A stretch of 64,000 bases of DNA from Rapana venosa (taxonomy: Eukaryota > Mollusca > Gastropoda > Neogastropoda > Muricidae). The position numbers and the translations under genes were made by a program. The DNA lies in NCBI GenBank assembly GCA_028751875.1, contig CM054144.1, positions 17,887,799 to 17,951,798 on the forward strand, given 5' to 3'. How positions within the stretch are numbered: the first letter of the stretch is position 1; every line of letters starts with the position of its first letter. The notes under the pieces are model-generated. The model saw nothing but the letters and a program-made list of their open reading frames with translations, searched no databases and had not been told where the DNA came from. This document shows positions 11,201 through 22,354 of this stretch, in pieces.

Positions 11201-13326
11201 ACAGCCCATCACAGCTTAAAAAATGTCTCTGCTGTTAACAAATGTCAGAAAATAAGTCAGACCCCCTGTGTTTAGGCAGCTCCAATTATACATGTAAACC
11301 AAATGCTGTGTAATGGCACAATAATTTTTTAAAGTTTAACTTAGTTCAAGTGGTGCTATCCGTTTACTAATAATAAAAGTGATATTGATTGATCATGACT
11401 ATCAAATGACTAAACTGGTCTAAAGTGTTTGTTGTAATTGATCATGTGTGTCTTTTTTTTTCCCTTTTTTTTCCTTGTTAATCAGGCTGCTGCTGCTGAT
11501 CTAAGGAAGGAGATGCAGTCCACTTCAGGAGCCTTGTTCAAGGACAAGCTGGGTCTCAGCATCGAACTGGACTCTGACATGAGACATGGACACGTCCGAT
11601 ACAACAACTACATCTTCAATTCCAAAGTAAATATTTGTTTTTACACAATAGATACACACATGTATACAGTGGTGTAGATGACCCTTTTGAAAAGATATAA
11701 ATATTACATTCTTTTTTATGGTTTTAGTTTTGTGAAGAGAAAAATGTGATCAGGGATTTTTTATTTTTAGATATTATAATTTAACAAAAATATTGAAACG
11801 CTGTGTCAGTGCAAAAGCTGATTTACTAAAGTAAATGACTTTGATGGATTATAATTTTAACTGTCAGTAGCTGAGTGAGAGGGTTCAGACTGTGAGCATA
11901 AATAGGAAGAGTAGAGGGAAGGGCAGGGGAGATAAATGTGACCTGTTTTTGCTGATCGTTGTACGGTTGTAGGGAAGTAATTTAAAGGCAGACTGTCAGT
12001 GTTGAAAAAATGCATGATTTCATCTTATTCCAATGCCATGGATGTCAGGGTTTTTTTACCTCCTCCCCCCCCCCCCCCCCCCAAAAAAAATAAACCCCCA
12101 AAAATAACAACAAAAACCACCCTTATTTACTTTTCTTGTCTTTCTCATCTGCCATTTGTCTCTTTCACTGTCCCTCTCCTTGCCAATCTCTGTCAGATAC
12201 TGAGATAGACATAGTCTGTCCATCTGATTTTATTCACCCACCCCACATTCTTATTATTTTCTGTGTGCTTTGGATGAGACTATAAACCAAGGCCCCGTGT
12301 GCGAACGCATGCAGAACATCTTGCGCACATGTTAAATCCTGTTCCGCTATTCGAAAGAGTAGGCCATTGTGTGCCAGTGGAAACAGATGACAGAATTTAC
12401 AAAACAGCATACACACGGGGACTGGATGTAAAAAAGCACATGAGTGCTTATTCCATTATCCTCGATAAAAAAAAAAATTTGTTTAAATAATAATGTGTTT
12501 CTAATGGTAAGCATTCTGATAACCTAGTAACTCCACTCGCAGTCACACTCACACTCACACACGCACGCACACGCACACACACACACACATACACACACAC
12601 ACAAGTATGACTGAGTAGTTAATGTCATTGTGAATTCAGAATTCAAATGACTGCTGCCACAAGTGAATTGGACTCGTATGGAATACACTTTTTTTTTTAT
12701 TGCATGATAATGAATATGAGGAGGAGGGTGTTGATGCTCTTGGGGTTCAGCTTGGTTTGAGATTACATGACATTGACAGGGCTGTGCACTATCTTTCCCT
12801 GGTGATAACACTTACAATATATGCTAGCATGCCTGAGAGATACCTCTAGACACTTGTGGAATTGCAGTTTTTATCAGTTGAATTTAAGCAACATTCTCAA
12901 ATCTGGGGGGAAAAAGCCAATAATATGCCAGTTGTGTTGATCCAATTCTCTCATTAAACTCACAGCACACTTAGCTGTAAGAATGTTGCTGACAGGAGCT
13001 GAAAAAAAAAAAAATCCTGCAGACATCTATGTCATTGGTGAGACTCGAACCTTACCATTATAGCAAGGAGTCAGTGAACTCTGACCCTTCCATGGGGAGT
13101 TTATTTTGCCAACCACCCTGGCTAAGCCTCTTGTTGCTGTTGCATGTTTTGTTTTCGTTTGGGGGGTTGTTTGTTTTGTTTTTTAGTTAGTTTGTAAACA
13201 TATTTTTGTGTGCTTCAGATGTTGGACCTACCATGCATCATTGAATCACAGAAAACGCTGGACAAGAAGACATTTTACAAAACGGCAGATATCTGTCAGG
13301 TGAATTATTCAGGCTAAAACTAACAA

Positions 13327-13364
<38 letters not shown>

Positions 13365-13404
13365 GTGATGTGTTGTGAGTGAAATAAATCTATAGGAATA
13401 AAGT

Positions 13405-13435
<31 letters not shown>

Positions 13436-16400
13436 GGAAAGTTCAAGATCATTTTATTTTAAAATAAATTATGAAAACACACCCAGCTGACATTGCACAC
13501 ATGATGTGTTCAGGTAGCATGGTATCACAATACTAAGAAAAAAAATATGTTTAAAAAAACACAAAAACATTATTCTTTACTAAAACATATATATATATAA
13601 TTACCATCTAATCAGAATGATCATTTTCAAGGAAAGGTATAAGTTTTCAAAAATAAAATTAATCATTGTTCATTTTCAGCATAGCTGCTTTCTGAATTGA
13701 ATTAAAACATAAAGTTTTTAATTGTTGAAGAGGGGATTCTCTATTCAGTATTAGAGTATCTTTGGAGAGGTTTTGTGTGTGGTACTGCATCAAGCACTTA
13801 TGCTATGATTTTATGTTCAGAGACATAAATAATATTTTTCAGTGTAATATTTTTTTAAGGAATAAGAAACAAAAACTAAAGTACCAAGCAGTTTTTACTA
13901 GATGGGTTAAAGGAAGTTTTGTTTTTTGAACATTTGATATTTGTTTAGTTTGTTAATGGTGTATTAGGGTTTCTCCCCTCTCATTTGCCTTTTTTTTGTC
14001 CATTCTCCCCGATTCCAGATGATGGTGTGCACGGCAGATGAAGAGATCAATATTGAAGAAGTAGATAGTCCAAAGAAAAAGGATAAAGACAAGCGACACC
14101 TCTGGAACCATGGCAGTAAGTGGAGTTGGCATCTTTTGGTTGTAGCAGTATTCATTTATGTGTTCATGATGTTGGTGGTGATTATGAATTTAACTTACTT
14201 CCACACAGCCAGCTCTCTTCTCTGCTTTTTACAAACCCACCAGTGCTGTGCTGTAATGCTAGAGAGCCTGAAAAGTAAATCATTTAAGTCATAAATGGAG
14301 GTGTCCTCCATTTATCACAGCTCATGTTTCTGTCTTTTTTCATATTTATTTATTTTTCATTTCTTATGTTGTTTCCCGGCTTAAGATCTTATCAACCACA
14401 TTTTAATTAAAAGTTCTTTCTTTGGGTCTGATGATCATGAGCTTTTTAAGTTTTATGCTCCAAAGAAGTACACAGTAATCATTTTTTGCAATGTTACTCT
14501 TTAAATGTGTTAGGTTTTGTATCATGTATCATATATGACCTGTGTGTGTATGTGTGCTTTTGAAAAACATTTGACTATTGACATTTTATTTAATAGATTT
14601 TGGTCTGCAGCATACCATGTTTGTAATATCTGTTTGTTTTAACTATTGATTGTTTGTCATTGGTTGCATGACTGTGTAAGATTAGGTTGAATGCATGCGC
14701 TTTGATTTATCTTTGCAAGATATAGTGCTATACAAGTTATTATAAATCTTGTCATACCTGGAAAGTTCTAGGATGTTTCTTCATGTCAGACAACAAAATA
14801 AATATATATGTATTAAAGATGCAGGTATCATAACAGATGACATAAGTTGTATTACTTACTTTTCTCTCTTTCTCAATCTCATTATAATGATTTCATTACT
14901 GTTTTTTTCAGTCACTCCTCCGTTGAAGAATGTCCGCAAAAGACGTTTTCGTAAAACCATGAAGAAGAAGGTAGGTAACGTAATTATCAGTATGAAAGGC
15001 TATTGAACATTTACATCTGACAAATAGTACAATATGGGTATTTTATGGCAAGTGTTACAATAAGGGTATTTTATAGTATCACTGTATCTTGAGCTCTCAT
15101 ATATATCTTGGTTATATTTTTGCTTAGCGGTTATGGAGCGCAAATGTTTTCATATTTTGAGAAAGGTTCAAGGCTCTGCTAGAATATAAATTTTTGCTTG
15201 AGGTGTCCTCCATTTATCACAGCTCTTGTTTCTGTCTTTTTTCATATTTATTTATTTTTCATATCCTGTGTTATTTCCTGGCTTTAGATCTTATCAACCA
15301 CATTTTGATTTAAAGTTCTTTCTTTGGGTCTGATGATCATGAGCTTTTTAAGTTTTGTGCTCCAAGGGAGTACACAGTAATCATTTTTTGCAATGGTATT
15401 CTTTAAATGTGTTGCTTTTTGTATCATGTATCATACTGACTCATTCTTAGTTATGTCTTTTTCTTCCCACAGTGGATCTGACATAAGCATACCTGGGGGT
15501 TGGTTGGTTTATCAGTGTGTCTCTTCGGCATTTATCATTTACTGTCTGTCTTCTGTACACATGCAGACGTACATAAACATACACACAAACACACACACTC
15601 GCGTACACACGCACATATACACGCTTACAAACACGCACAAACACACTCACACATGCACACGCACACACATACAGCAACAAAATTCCACTGTTGCAGCTAC
15701 AATATTCTAACACAAAAGAATCAATGACTCAAATATTGGAATCAGCTTTAATACAAAAAGGCAAAGTGTGTTACTATTTGATGCAGTCGTTTGCATCAGC
15801 ACCATACAACCAGATAACAAACCTGCCTTTTTGCAGTACATGGACCAGCCAGAACTGGAGAAAGAAGTGCGGCGACTGTTTCGCTACGATGCAGAAGCCA
15901 TTGATGTGAAGTGGGAAGTGTTGACAGAAGACGAGAAGCCGCTGGGGAGCGATGCCGGGCAGACGTCCGGACACATCCAATCCAGTGGGGCCTCTAGAGC
16001 TGTGATCAATGACAACGATCAAACACCCATGGATGTTGGTGAGTTGGATGGTCACTTCATTGGGTCGTTATGTTTTTTTGGTGTGTGTTTGTGTGTGCAT
16101 GCGTGCTGTTGACATGGGGTTCCAATGATGATTGTGGATGATAATATCTGTTGTGAGTTCTTTTCAAACTTGCTTTTGTTTGCAAAAACAGTGTGTGCTG
16201 AATGTTACATATTTATTTCACCTGTTTTGTATCTGCACAAAGAATTTAAATTCATTAATTTTAAAAAATTTGTAGCTTATATCTCGCTACCACTGAACAT
16301 ACGAAATAGCATATTTCATGTTTTCCGTCCTTGATCATTCTCTATTGAACTGGATGGCCCAGAACCATGATGTCATTGCCGGAGACAAGTTCCTCAGTAT

Positions 16401-17445
16401 AACTTCACAATTCAAATATTTAGGAAGTCATACCATTTTTTTTTCATCCCTACAGTGTGACTCTATCTCATATGGTGCATGTAAATTGTGTGTGGACAGC
16501 TCTGTACTTTGGAACATTGAGCAGTTCAGAGGATGAGGACGACAAGGAGGTGAACATCATGGACAGTGGGGAGGATGAATTGTCACGCCTGGGTGAATCC
16601 AGCATGCAGGCACCTGAAAACCAGAGCACCATGGGTGCTGAAGGTGCGGATGACACAGGTGAGATGAGAAGAAAACTGCCAGTGTAGGGCTTTTTTTTTC
16701 TCTTCTTCATTAAACGCTTCATTAAACACTTAGACAGCAACTATTGTTGTCTGCCATATGAGTGAAAATGGGTTGGGCTGCTTTTAAGCGCCGGACAAGT
16801 CAAGCCCAGCACATTCAGTTTTGGCGTGGAAGAGAATTGTTATCTTTCAAGTCTTTCTGACAAAAAGGTGGGAGAATGGACCAAGAAGGTGACAGGAAGA
16901 AAAGGAACAAGGCAGAAACAAAGAGAAGGATAGAAAAGATGGAATTCCTAGCACAGAATTTCCAGAAGATGGGGATGCTATTTTTTATACTGACAGGCCC
17001 CTGGCATCCCCTGAGGGGAGAGTGGGGGTTGAGAAGATATTTAAAACAACTCACCATCTCTGTGTGGCCTATAGCCTCGTTTGTAAGAGAAATGGGGGCA
17101 GGATAGCCTGGTGGTTAGAGTCTTCTTTACACTCATGATCTGATGGCCTGGGATTTTCCCCTGAAGTTAGCTTAAGTGCTAGCCCCACTCCCCAAAAAGT
17201 CCTTCGGATAAGACTATAAACTGAAGCCCCATTTGTGAATAGCTTGCCTTTTGGAAGAGTAGGCCATTTCTTGCCAGTAACAACATGTCAAAATTTTTAA
17301 AACATATGCACACAGGTGTCGTTTTTAGACACCTTCGTCGAAGTTGGAATGCAGCTACCTTAATGATTTTCCTCTCCTGTTTCATTTCATAGCTCTCCCT
17401 GCTTTTCAACAGCCCAAAAACTCCCATCACCCTGCCAAAGTGTAT

Positions 17446-17504
<59 letters not shown>

Positions 17505-20500
17505 TTGGACTTGTTAGAACTATTACTTGCTATTGGTTGCATGGCTGTGTAAGAATGAGTTGAGTGCAAGCGCTTTGATTTGTCTGTGCAAGATACAGCG
17601 CTATATAAATTCCATTTATTATTATTAATGGTGGTTGAAAACAGCTGCATATGTAAAATCTCACCATTGGAGAACCTTAGGATCCTAGCTAGGAACAAGA
17701 GAGAGAGAGATGGTACAGAAGCGATTTTATGTTTTCAGTATTTTCGATTGTCACAACAGATTTGTGTCTGTGTGAAAATTGGGCTCTCTTTTTTTAGATA
17801 GGCTCATTGTCTCAATGCAGTGTTGTTCACAAATTTGTGGTTTTGTTTTCACACTCAACATACACGCACTTGCACACACACACTCACACAGAGGAAGGGG
17901 ATAGATGAGTGTGTACCTATAAGGGTTGGGTGATGGTTTTGAAAGTTAAATAAGCCACAACTTGGAAAGGACTATTATAATCTTAATCTTAGTGCCAAGA
18001 CTCCTGTTGGTGGCTTTACCTGAGTAATATATATAAGATTACAGAGGTGTATTATGCGACAAAATGTCCCCTTTCTCTTTAGTACAGGTATATAGATTGG
18101 CCTAGGAGCAGGGGGACAATGTTCCCTTTTTTCATTTTAGGAGGTCCTCTGTCTCTCTTTTTTATTTAAAATCCTAGAATCGACACTCAGGATGATGACA
18201 GTAAATTTTTGGAGATTCGTTTTGTTTTGGGACTACATAACAAGGCTATATTCTTCCTTGTATCTCATCACCATCAAAGTGGAAAAATAGAAATGCTTAA
18301 TTTACACAGGACATTTGAATAACATTTTAGGATATTCATCTGTTGAATGTTGAAGGGTTAGTTTGTTGCTTTCTTTTTATTTTACTGCCTGGTCTTATGT
18401 TGTGCTAGTGCTGCATTCTTTTGGGTTTCTGCTTCACATTTCAGTTTTGGTGGTGATATCAGATGAAGTTAGTGATTGTTATGAGTTGTTATGTGGCCCC
18501 CCCTTGACTTTTCCTTCGATGCCATTCCTGCGGTCAGAAGCCAGTTGTCTCATCCTGACGCAAGGGACAGGACCTGCTGTGGGGTCTCTGGGGCTGTTTC
18601 ATATGGACCGTCTGGAAATGTGACAGACCCAGGTGGTGCAGGTAATATGAGCACAAGTAGCAACATTCAGTGTGTGTTGATCAGCTGATTTCAGCAACAA
18701 GGACAGTTGTGTTGTTCAAAGCTCATACCAAAGGGAGTTCAGGGTAAGAGCTGGCAGACCCTGCAAAACCCTGGCTTTGATCATGGGATTCATTGTTGTG
18801 ACCTCTCTGCCAGGACTTAAATGCAGTTATCACTGCACTGAGGCAGCAATCTCAAAGCAAGACTAAGGCTAAACAGTCTTACTCTTCCTATTTGAACTGA
18901 TTCCATACATAGCCTTAAGAAAATGGAATTTTGCAGCAAAAAATACCCTAAATGATACTTGGCCTATAAACTGAGAATGGCCCCCATGTCACCTGCAGGT
19001 TATTCATTAACCGCGAGCAATAATTCATTGCTGCAGTGTTATTGGGTGTATTTATGCCTGTGTTCAGCGGACCTGCAAGAAAAGCTACAAGAGCTGGTGC
19101 AGCAGTTGGAAGAGATCCGGGAAAAGCGTCTGGAGCTGGAATCTCAGATGGCTGAGGAAGACAATGACATGATGAGAGTGAGTGATTCACCACCTCTCTG
19201 TCCTCAGAGAGCTTGCAGTAGGATGGGTTTGAGTGCTTGGAGTGGAAGAGGAGGAGGAGTTGTGTGAATGAAAGAGAAGGAACCGGGCCTGCTGTCTCTG
19301 TCGTCCTGCCATCTTTTGTTTTGCTTTTCTGTGGGCTGCCAGAAATTCGCATGGCTCTGTTCTCAAGGGTTCTTTTGCTTGTACCATTGTTTTCGTTTGG
19401 TTCCAGTGTTTCCAGAGCTGAGCATTACTTTTTGTTGCCGATGTTCCAGTTGGGTAGGACACATCCAATCTGAACTTTAGATCTGCAACGTGCACATTTG
19501 ATCTTCTGCATATGTGTTGCATGGAGCTCTTGTTACTGTCATTGCTGAAAGGCTGACAAACTGGGAAATCTTTAACATGTACCAGTAGGTTTTATGCATA
19601 TGTTCATGTGTGTTCAAAGAGGTCTACTTGCTTTGACCTATGAGATGGGAAATATCTCCATCTGACCTTTGGCAAGACTCAGCCAGAACTTTCAGATACA
19701 AGTGAAACTCTTTCTGTAATCCTCTAAAATTCCTCCCTGCCCCTGAATTCAGCTGTTTACCCCAGACTGATGTGTGGTTGATATGAATGAGGTTATGTAA
19801 GTGTTTGCAGATGATCAAGACGAGAGTGAGGAGTTGTCCATAGGTCATAGGAAAAAAGCTGTGCGGGTATATGAGGTGACCATTAAACAGTAAGTGTTTT
19901 GAAATTACTTAAGGCTGGTTGTACGACCAAGGCTTTTGCAAGTAAGCCAAGTGTAGTAAGGTAAGATTAGCAAGCCGGAGCAGAATGTTAGTAGAGCACT
20001 GTGTAAAGGTTAAATAATAGCTGCAGGTGTGGACAGCCTAATGCATGCCATGTTCACTGTTCTCAAGCCAGGGCTACTTGTCTCGCCAGATCTACCAGCT
20101 CTGAACCTGCTGGGAAACAGCGTCTGCTATATCCTCAACGATCTCAGTCCCAATCACTTCACTTATTTCTGGGGTACAAGGCTTCTTGGAAGATGACATA
20201 ACAGAGGACAACAGTGCAGGACGAGCTTTATTACGACGATCTAACGATCGCTTGTAGGCGTGAATCAGAAACTCTCTCCCCCCTGGGGTCGCCTACCAAC
20301 GTAATGACCAATGCAGGAACTGACAAGGACGAACTACAATTTCTGTGATTGGTCAAAAGTGAGGCACTTAGCCAACCAGAAACATCAATGGAGAACTTCG
20401 GTGGAAGTAGTGCTTAATTTTAGAGATTATACCAAAGGCAGTTGCCAGGGTGCACTGTTTGTTCAAAAACGCGCTGTCCATGATTTTTTGCATCCGTTTG

Positions 20501-22354
20501 GGCGCACTGCCCACATTGTTTTGCGGCAATTTTTAATAAAATGTGGGAATCCCGCAAGGGCGCACCATAGAATCAACACTGGTTTTCTGTGTTCACATCA
20601 ATTATCTAAAAAAGATAATCAAAGAAATGACAAAACTTTGAATTTTCACTCTTTTTAACAGCATGATATTAAAATCTTTAAAACTAGGGACGAACAATGC
20701 TTGGTCTTACCAATTTCTGTATGACAAAAGTTAACTCCATGTGCAAGAATTCAATCATAAAAAGTAGTATTTATTGCTGTACTTGCTGAATTCTTATCTT
20801 GGAATAGCGAAATATCTCCTGACTGATGATGGAGACTGGTGAGTACAATAATATAACACATTATACTAAGAGTACTGAGGGTATTGTCAGCAAATATTAC
20901 ATGTCCCTTTTTTTATGAGGGGGGTGGGGGGAAATGCCCCCTTTTTTCATTTTAGGGGGCCCTTTGGCCCCTTTTTCTGGAATCCTAGAATCAACACTGG
21001 AAAACTAAATCATTTCATGTCAGTTGTATTGAGCAACAAATAATTATTTTCCTCTGCATTCTTGTTCTGTTGTGTCCAACCTTGTGAACAGTGTTTTGAA
21101 AACAACGCCGATAGGTCAAGAAGAGCGGGCTTGGTCTTAACACTGCATTCACCACAGAATTTGGCCAAATTTAGAAGGCATAATGGTTGTGTTGTGCACT
21201 AGTTTGACATTATTTTCCTAGCACAGTGCAGTATCTGATACTAACTTTCAATGTCTTTTGCCTTTGCTGCAACATTGTAAGTTGGGACGGGATAGCCTAG
21301 TGGTTAGAACATTGCCCTCGCAATCTGATGACCAGGGTTTGATTCCCGTTCAAGGGGATATTTTCCCCTGGAGTTAACATCAGTGTCGACTCCACTCTCC
21401 CCTTCGGATGAGACTATAAACCGAGGCCCTGTGTGCGAACGCCAGCAGAACATCTTGCGCACACATTAAATCCTGTTCTGCTTTTCATAGGAGTAGACCA
21501 TTGTGTGCCGGTGGGAACAGATGACAAAATTTACAAAACCGCATACACACGGGGACTGGATGTAAAAAAGCACATACGTGCTTATTCCATTATCCTCAAT
21601 ATAAAAGAATAAAATAAAAAACTAAATAAAAATAAGGAAAAGAATTCACCTTTTTTTCGAACATAAAAAAACCATGTCTCATCTCTAAAATACCTATGAA
21701 CAAAGTCACGTAAATAAGCTGTGTTTTTGTTTTTCAGGATAGAATAAGGGAGGATCTAGAACGGTTTCTCCAGGAAGAGAGTGAAAAGGAGAAAGAGGCA
21801 AGTTCACTGATCACAAGAAAAGACTTGGCGATTGTCATTTTCTCTTTGACTAGTGCACACACACACACACACACACACAGAGCACTCATCCATACTTTCA
21901 CTCACTAACTCACTCACTTTTCTTTCATGTTTAACATACTTTTTTTTGAAACTTTAAATTTTTAACTATCAGAAATTTGTGATAGTATAGATGTTTTTCA
22001 ATATTGAAACATCAGTTATCTTTATGTATCTTAGCAAAATAAACACTTAAAAAAAAAATGTTTTCTTCAGAATTTAATACTAAGATAATGTTGTGACCAT
22101 ATAGATGTTCATACAATATTTATACAACAGCTTTTCTTTCACATTTGATGCAGATTAAAAATTAATATATTAACTTTTATGTTTTAGATATTTTCAAAGC
22201 TATCACATTTAAAAGTTGTATTATCCAGTTTTGACATTATATTTTAGGTTAAAAAACAACAACTTTATTTATTGCCAGAAATTAACTTTTGGTTTCCTTT
22301 GTTGTTTCCTTTTTTCAGTATGAAATCTTGTCTGCAATGTTAAACCAAGGGTGA
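8217..22354 (+). CDS. TAF7: TAF7, TFIID subunit 7 (10 coding exons)
   Basis: Transcription initiation factor TFIID subunit 7; the family binds TAF1 in the nucleus and restrains its acetyltransferase activity until the preinitiation complex is built. Coding exons by eye: 8217-8306, 11486-11626, 13219-13299, 14019-14115, 14912-14970, 15837-16038, 16530-16658, 19068-19177, 21738-21797, 22319-22354. All phases join, giving 1005 nt and 334 aa (human protein 349). Family signatures: LEQQFILRLPP in exon 1, LGLSIELDSDMRHGHVRYNN in exon 2, DLPCIIESQKTLDKKTFYKT in exon 3, LWNHG in exon 4 joined to TPPLKNVRKRRFRKT in exon 5, LEKEVRRLF in exon 6, an acidic stretch EDEDDKEVNIMD in exon 7, and a C-terminal coiled coil (residues about 268-323). 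The intron after exon 9 begins with GC (AG|GCAAGT). The least certain border is the exon 7 acceptor: a stronger pyrimidine-rich acceptor at 16458 would bring in a stop in the required phase. Confidence 0.92.
9335..9580 (-). repeat. LINE 3' tail joined to SINE A (both minus)
   Basis: 9335-9390 is the reverse complement of the 'cagcgctatataaattccat' type tail after (TAA)n. 9393-9580 is the reverse complement of SINE A from its A tail ('ggatgtaaaaaagccca') back to 'aaaccgaggccccgtctgcg'. The tRNA-like head is absent. The junction suggests insertion of one element next to or into the other. Confidence 0.7.
10600..10930. repeat. Composite repeat with SINE B-tail module
   Basis: 10835-10925 has the B-tail words ('gaagttggaatgcagctacc', 'ttggagctctagccgagg'). 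10620-10830 contains, in reverse, the words following the same module at 56.9-57.3 kb ('tatgctggatatgtttgtg', 'ggatctt', 'tctgcacttgaagttgacct'). The same modules in the same relative order at two distant places point to one composite repeat family. Confidence 0.55.
11627..13218 (+). other. TAF7 intron 2
   Basis: It contains a poly-C run at about 12065-12082, a truncated SINE A (12265-12478, plus strand, from 'ggatgagactataaaccaag' through the full A tail) and a (CA)n-rich tract at 12540-12603. No further gene is seen. Confidence 0.65.
13331..13434. repeat. (TG)n tract and poly-G run in TAF7 intron 3
   Basis: (TG)n at about 13331-13362 is followed, after 43 bases, by an uninterrupted G run of about 28 at 13407-13434. 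Both lie between exons 3 and 4. Confidence 0.9.
14298..14533 (+). repeat. Direct duplication, copy 1 (upstream of TAF7 exon 5)
   Basis: About 235 bases starting at 'gaggtgtcctccatttatca' recur 902 bases downstream at 15200-15434 with roughly nine of ten bases the same by eye. Copy 1 begins inside a short inverted repeat, ATGGAGG-tgt-CCTCCAT. The unit is non-coding and matches no other repeat in the window. The two copies bracket exon 5. Confidence 0.85.
14655..14745 (+). repeat. LINE 3' tail fragment
   Basis: 'gcgctttgatttatctttgc' followed by 'aagatatagtgctata' is a diverged version of the 3' terminal segment of the CR1/jockey-like LINE at 62.3 kb. The preceding words ('ttggttgcatgactgtgtaa') also match the copy at 17.5 kb. 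Confidence 0.65.
15200..15434 (+). repeat. Direct duplication, copy 2 (downstream of TAF7 exon 5)
   Basis: This is the second copy of the 14298-14533 unit, same orientation, ending at 'gtatcatgtatcata'. It differs by scattered substitutions such as ttaattaaaag versus ttgatttaaag, so it is not a very recent event or simple assembly duplication. Confidence 0.85.
15560..15672. repeat. Impure (CA)n tract in TAF7 intron 5
   Basis: A degenerate CA-rich run with GC interruptions. It lies about 165 bases before the exon 6 acceptor. Confidence 0.85.
16750..17010 (+). repeat. Dispersed repeat family G
   Basis: It begins with 'gggctgcttttaagcgccgg' and 'acaagtcaagcccagcac' and continues with a purine-rich part 'gagaatggaccaagaaggtg' to 'cctagcacagaatttcc'. 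The purine-rich part recurs in reverse at 25.83-25.97 kb and about 39.29-39.42 kb; the first part recurs in reverse at about 39.63-39.70 and 45.16-45.23 kb. I see no tRNA-like head. Probably an old non-autonomous element. Confidence 0.6.
17092..17705 (+). repeat. SINE family A/B head with B tail, split by a LINE end
   Basis: The pol III box-A-like word TAGCCTGGTGG starts near 17104; the SINE continues through 'ggataagactataaactgaa' and the B tail 'gaagttggaatgcagctacc' to about 17365. The B tail then resumes at about 17634 ('aaaatctcaccattgg', 'cctagctaggaacaaga'). Between them lies a LINE 3' end with a short repeated ttaatg at the two junctions, so the LINE inserted into the SINE. Confidence 0.75.
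17366..17633 (+). mobile_element. CR1/jockey-like LINE, 3' end only, nested in a SINE
   Basis: It matches the 3' end of the element at 61.3-62.4 kb in order: 'tcctgtttcatttcata', 'catcaccctgcca', a long (TG)n tract (17453-17502), 'ggacttgttagaac', 'gcgctttgatttgt' and 'gatacagcgctatataaatt', then (ATT)n. It is the severely 5'-truncated product expected from target-primed reverse transcription. Confidence 0.75.
17706..19067 (+). other. Rest of TAF7 intron 7
   Basis: Mostly AT-rich unique sequence. An open, Ser/Gly/Pro-rich stretch at about 18490-18660 ends at a good donor (GGTGCAG|GTAATA), but no upstream acceptor gives a stop-free phase that fits exon 7, so I do not call it an exon. Confidence 0.5.
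19178..21737 (+). other. TAF7 intron 8
   Basis: Apart from the SINE at 21.28-21.61 kb it is largely unassigned. A short segment at 19811-19825 lies between a good acceptor and GTGAGG and would encode MIKTR in phase as a 15-nt microexon. Two related words ('cattttaggaggtcctctgt' at about 18135 and 'cattttagggggccctttgg' at about 20950, each followed by 'aatcctagaatc') mark another low-copy repeat. Confidence 0.45.
21284..21615 (+). repeat. SINE family A, full-length copy
   Basis: Best reference copy. Box A is TAGCCTAGTGG (21293-21303), box B is GGTTTGATTCC (21336-21346). The middle contains 'gatgagactataaaccgagg', 'gcagaacatcttgcgcacac' and 'gtgtgccggtgggaacagat'. The A tail 'ggactggatgtaaaaaagca' and 'cttattccattatcctcaat' passes into an A-rich end 'ataaaagaataaaataaa'. 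Internal promoter, about 330 bp size and multiple dispersed copies fit a tRNA-derived SINE transcribed by RNA polymerase III. Confidence 0.88.

Larger units (their letters stand above)
8307..11485 (+). other. TAF7 intron 1
   Basis: It holds a fragment of family E SINE at about 8815-8885 ('ggtccatgaagttgtgggtt'), a LINE tail and a SINE A copy at 9.3-9.6 kb, and a composite repeat at 10.6-10.93 kb, with a short TG tract at about 10565-10605. The rest is AT-rich without recognisable content. Confidence 0.6.

Noticed and set aside
11438..11677. 79-codon frame with a hydrophobic start
   Set aside because: It is intron sequence read into TAF7 exon 2 (11486-11626); the residues before AAAADLRKE are not coding.
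16459..16529. Extended version of TAF7 exon 7 using a strong pyrimidine-rich acceptor
   Set aside because: With exon 6 ending in phase 1 this start meets an immediate TGA; the acceptor before 16530 keeps the frame, although it is weaker.
18490..18655. Candidate extra TAF7 exon rich in Ser, Gly and Pro with a good donor
   Set aside because: Every acceptor that fits the phase of exon 7 leads to a stop, and exons 7 and 8 join perfectly without it.
21284..21350. Possible tRNA gene (box A and box B present)
   Set aside because: The same head occurs in many dispersed copies followed by a common body, and no cloverleaf stems pair; it is a SINE head.
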